Shown: piece after piece, positions 4,886 through 7,063 of the stretch
Position numbering within the stretch: position 1 is the first letter of the stretch
Layout: each line of letters begins with the position of its first letter
Source of the DNA: an uncultured Oscillibacter sp.
GTDB lineage: Bacteria > Bacillota > Clostridia > Oscillospirales > Oscillospiraceae
Assembly (NCBI GenBank): GCA_946183175.1
Contig: CAMHBH010000114.1
Span: 1-7,063 of the forward strand
Direction: 5' to 3'
Length of the DNA stretch: 7,063 nucleotides
Program-made: the position numbers and the translations under genes
The notes under the pieces: model-generated
Told to the model about the DNA's origin: nothing
Database searches by the model: none
The model's input: the letters and a program-made list of their open reading frames with translations, nothing else

Positions 4886-6262
4886 TCACTCAAGGAACCC
4901 TTTATACTGCCGCATGAGCATTTGGGATTCCAGGGCCTTGACGGTTTCCAGGGCCACGCCGACCACGATGATGACGGACGTGCCGCCGATGGACACGGAG
5001 CTGTTTTGTACGATTTTACCCACAATCAGCGGGCACAGCGCCACGATACCGAGGTAAATCGCGCCGAAGAACGTGATTCGGTTCAGTACGCGCTTGATAA
5101 AGTCAATCGTGGGCTTGCCGGGGCGGAAGCCGGGAATAAAGCCCCCCTGTTTCTTGAGGTTGTTGGCGATTTCCACGGGGTTGAACTGGATGGTAGCGTA
5201 GAAATAGCTGAAGCCGATAATCATGATGAAGTAGACGACCATATAGAGGAAGGACTGCGCGTCGATAGCTTTGTAAATTGCGTAGGACACGGTGCCCTCC
5301 TGCGGAATGCCGATAAAGCTCCATACGGTGATAGGCAGGGAAGCGATACTCTGCGCGAAGATAATCGGGAGTACGCCGGCCATGCCGACTTTCATCGGAA
5401 GGTTGGTCGACTGTCCGCCGTACATCCGGCGGCCCACCTGCCGTTTCGCGTACTGTACGGGAATCCGGCGCTCGGCGTCGTTGATGAACACGATGAAGAC
5501 TATCAGGGCCAGCATGCCGACTACGAGAAGCACCGCGCCCCACGGGGCGATTGCCGAATCAATGAGGCGCTGCGCGCTCTCCTGCGTGTAGCCCGCGCTC
5601 TGGAGCGTTTCCAGGGTCATGTCGCCGCTCTGGAGGTTCGACCACGTCTGCACGCCCTCGACGAGGCCCGTAATCATACTCGGCACGCGGGAGAGGATTC
5701 CGGCGAACAGAATCATAGAAATACCGTTGCCGATTCCGAACTCGTTGACCTGTTCGCCCATCCACATGACGAAGGACGAACCCGCGATAAGCGTTACGAT
5801 AATAACCAGCGCGGGCCAGATACCCGTACCGCCTTCTTGCAGAATGCCGTAGCGCTTCATCATGAAGTAGTAGCCGACGGCCTGAAGAACGGCGATTGCG
5901 ATAGTGGTATAGCGGGTGATGGACTGGATTTTCTTCCGGCCCTCCTCGCCGCCTTCCTTGGAAAGCCTTTCAAGGGCGGGAATCGCGACGGTCAGGAGCT
6001 GGATGATGATGGAGCTGTTGATATAGGGCTGGATGCTCAGCGCGAAGACGGTAGCCATTTGGAACGCGCCGCCGCTCATGGCGTTGAGCAGGCCGAAGTA
6101 GGTCGTGCCCATGGCGTCGAGCTGGTCTTTGAGAATCGCCGTGTCGATATACGGTACGGTGATGGCGTTGCCAATCCGGAAAATGAGGAGAATCAGAAGC
6201 GTAAAGACGATTTTCCGGCGCAGTTCCGGGACGGCCCACGCCCGTTGAATGGTCTGAATCAT
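4886..6262 (-). CDS. secY: Preprotein translocase subunit SecY
   Basis: SecY is the pore of the SecYEG channel that moves proteins across or into the cytoplasmic membrane. The 458 residues contain ten predicted membrane helices, roughly at 17-37, 68-96, 117-136, 148-168, 178-198, 241-261, 292-312, 336-357, 397-415 and 424-443. The plug region is near 55-68. The cytosolic loops AERRIPVQYAKRQVGRRMYG (263-282) and GGFIPGFRPG (373-382) are conserved; Arg380 matches the E. coli Arg357 needed for SecA-driven export. The external loop between helices 5 and 6 (about 199-240) is some 25 residues longer than in E. coli or Bacillus, which explains the above-average length. Gly293 replaces the Asn usual in the KVN of that segment. 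The ATG overlaps the rplO TGA by one base, and GAGG (6270-6273) lies 7 nt upstream inside rplO. Confidence 0.98.
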   Translation of the reverse strand: MIQTIQRAWAVPELRRKIVFTLLILLIFRIGNAITVPYIDTAILKDQLDAMGTTYFGLLNAMSGGAFQMATVFALSIQPYINSSIIIQLLTVAIPALERLSKEGGEEGRKKIQSITRYTTIAIAVLQAVGYYFMMKRYGILQEGGTGIWPALVIIVTLIAGSSFVMWMGEQVNEFGIGNGISMILFAGILSRVPSMITGLVEGVQTWSNLQSGDMTLETLQSAGYTQESAQRLIDSAIAPWGAVLLVVGMLALIVFIVFINDAERRIPVQYAKRQVGRRMYGGQSTNLPMKVGMAGVLPIIFAQSIASLPITVWSFIGIPQEGTVSYAIYKAIDAQSFLYMVVYFIMIIGFSYFYATIQFNPVEIANNLKKQGGFIPGFRPGKPTIDFIKRVLNRITFFGAIYLGIVALCPLIVGKIVQNSSVSIGGTSVIIVVGVALETVKALESQMLMRQYKGFLE

Positions 6263-6702
6263 CAGATTACCTCGGCTTTCCCTCCGGCCTCCTCGATGGC
6301 TTTTTTGGCGGAGTCGGAGAACGCGTTCGCCTGTACGGTCACCTTCTTGGTCACGGCCCCTTTGCCGAGGACTTTGTAGCCGTAGCGGCAGGACGAGAGA
6401 ATCCGCTTCTCAAGCAGGGCGTCCGCCGTAACGGTGTCGCCGTCGTTGAACTTGTTCAGGGCGTCCAGGTTGATGACTTCCAGCGGCTTGGCGAAGATGT
6501 TGTTGAAACCGCGTTTCGGCACACGCCGCGCGAGGGGCATTTGGCCTCCCTCGAACCCGGCGCGGACTTTGCCGCCCGAACGGGCCTTCTGACCCTTGTG
6601 CCCGCGTCCGGCGGTCTTGCCGTTGCCGGAACCCGCGCCGCGCCCTTTACGGTAGGCCGGACGGGCGGAACCTTCCGCCGGAGACAGTTCACTCATTTTC
6701 AT
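6262..6702 (-). CDS. rplO: 50S ribosomal protein L15
   Basis: L15 is a late-assembly protein of the large subunit that threads a long extension into 23S rRNA. The 146-residue product begins MKMSELSPAEGSARPAYRKG and continues with the Gly-rich basic arm GRGAGSGNGKTAGRGHKGQK, RSGGKVRAGFEGGQMPLARR and VPKRGFNN, then the globular domain, ending in SDSAKKAIEEAGGKAEVI. All parts match the family. The start at 6702 has AAGGAGG (6712-6718) 9 nt upstream, inside the end of rpmD. Start and rpmD stop share ATGA, a 4-nt overlap, and the gene's own stop overlaps the secY start by one base, so the three genes are probably translationally coupled. A second ATG at codon 3 is possible but less like the family. 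Confidence 0.98.
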   Translation of the reverse strand: MKMSELSPAEGSARPAYRKGRGAGSGNGKTAGRGHKGQKARSGGKVRAGFEGGQMPLARRVPKRGFNNIFAKPLEVINLDALNKFNDGDTVTADALLEKRILSSCRYGYKVLGKGAVTKKVTVQANAFSDSAKKAIEEAGGKAEVI

Positions 6703-6893
6703 GCGTTCGCGCCTCCTTCTTGCTGTGTGACTTGGAGCAGGTAGCCGATTTTGGCGATTTTGCCGCGCGTGCAGTCGTTGTCGGGCTGGGTGGTGCTGTC
6801 GCCGATACGGCGCAGGCCCAGGGAATGCGCCGTGGCAATCTGCTTTTTCAGGCGTCCGTTGAGGCTCTTGACGAGCGTGATTTTGTATTCCAT
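6699..6893 (-). CDS. rpmD: 50S ribosomal protein L30
   Basis: L30 is a small protein of the large subunit. The 64-residue product has KITLVKSLNGRLKKQIATAH, then SLGLRRIGDSTTQPDN, which matches the L30 signature (KSxxGR, then LGLR+I). The tail IAKIGYLLQVTQQEGGANA is a few residues longer than the usual 59-60. The start is the ATG at 6893, supported by GAGGAGGG (6899-6906) with 5 nt spacing; a GTG at 6908 further upstream lies before the ribosome binding site and is not used. The ribosome binding site overlaps the rpsE stop (TGAGGAGGG). The gene ends in a 4-nt overlap with rplO. Confidence 0.97.
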   Translation of the reverse strand: MEYKITLVKSLNGRLKKQIATAHSLGLRRIGDSTTQPDNDCTRGKIAKIGYLLQVTQQEGGANA

Positions 6894-6898
6894 GTTGG

Positions 6899-6906
6899 CC
6901 CTCCTC
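6899..6906 (-). promoter_or_regulatory. Ribosome binding site of rpmD
   Basis: GAGGAGGG merges with the rpsE stop codon (TGA then GGAGGG) and sits 5 nt before the ATG at 6893. It excludes an in-frame GTG start at 6908. Confidence 0.8.
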
Positions 6907-7063
6907 ACAGGATATCGGCGGGGGCCTTGCCCCGGATACGGGCGACTTCCTCGGGGCCGCGCATACTCATGAGGCCTTCAAACGCGGCGGCGACCACGTT
7001 GTTGGGGTTGTTGGAGCGCAGGCACTTGGTACGGATGTCCTTAATTCCGGCGGCCTCGACGAC
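6905..7063 (-). CDS. rpsE: 30S ribosomal protein S5, C-terminal part
   Basis: S5 is a small-subunit protein important for decoding accuracy. Only the last 52 residues and the TGA stop lie in the window; the gene continues past the right edge, so it is partial by position, not broken. The visible part starts VVEAAGIKDIRTKCLRSNNP and continues NNVVAAAFEGLMSM before a basic end RIRGKAPADIL. The AGIKDIRTK and SNNPxNVV patterns are typical of the S5 C-terminal domain. Its place before rpmD is the standard spc order. The rpmD start follows 11 nt after the stop, with the ribosome binding site touching the stop codon. Confidence 0.96.
   Translation of the reverse strand, partial: VVEAAGIKDIRTKCLRSNNPNNVVAAAFEGLMSMRGPEEVARIRGKAPADIL

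Noticed and set aside
4922..6379. A 485-codon open frame on the plus strand across secY
   Set aside because: It lies wholly opposite secY and the end of rplO, has no family resemblance and a composition heavy in Asp, His, Arg and Gly, as expected from the antisense of a GC-rich gene.
6905..7063. rpsE as a truncated pseudogene
   Set aside because: The frame is open to the window edge and the C-terminus is normal, so the missing part lies outside the window.

Overview
This window is a stretch of the bacterial spc/alpha ribosomal-protein cluster, read entirely from the minus strand. In transcription order, from high to low coordinates, the genes are rpsE (3' end only), rpmD, rplO, secY, adk, map, a small KOW-domain gene, infA, rpmJ, rpsM, rpsK, rpsD, rpoA and rplQ. 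Coding density is nearly total. Gaps run from a few bases to 51 bases, and two junctions overlap (rpmD/rplO by 4 nt, rplO/secY by 1 nt). No RNA gene, mobile element, CRISPR array, promoter or terminator is visible.

The organism looks like a fairly GC-rich member of the Clostridia (Bacillota), probably Oscillospiraceae/Ruminococcaceae-like. Four things suggest this: rpsD lies between rpsK and rpoA (in Bacillus rpsD is elsewhere); a KOW/L14e-like gene sits between map and infA; adenylate kinase has the four-cysteine LID; and most genes have strong AAGGAGG-type ribosome binding sites. The family-level placement is an inference from protein flavour, not from a search.

Layout: 6262-7063 holds the end of the spc ribosomal genes (S5, L30, L15). 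The region 3434-6262 holds the export channel SecY, adenylate kinase and methionine aminopeptidase. The region 2808-3429 holds the KOW protein, IF-1 and L36. The region 2-2405 plus rpsM (2421-2786) is the alpha operon (S13, S11, S4, RNA polymerase alpha, L17). Together these genes supply ribosome parts, translation initiation, N-terminal Met removal, membrane export, nucleotide balance and transcription, so the window is a growth-linked housekeeping block.

I see no new biological system here. The points most worth a second look are the KOW gene with no Shine-Dalgarno sequence, a perfect 7-bp hairpin in the rpsD-rpoA gap, a roughly 25-residue enlargement of one external SecY loop, non-ATG starts for infA (TTG) and rpoA (GTG), and a few residue changes in conserved motifs.
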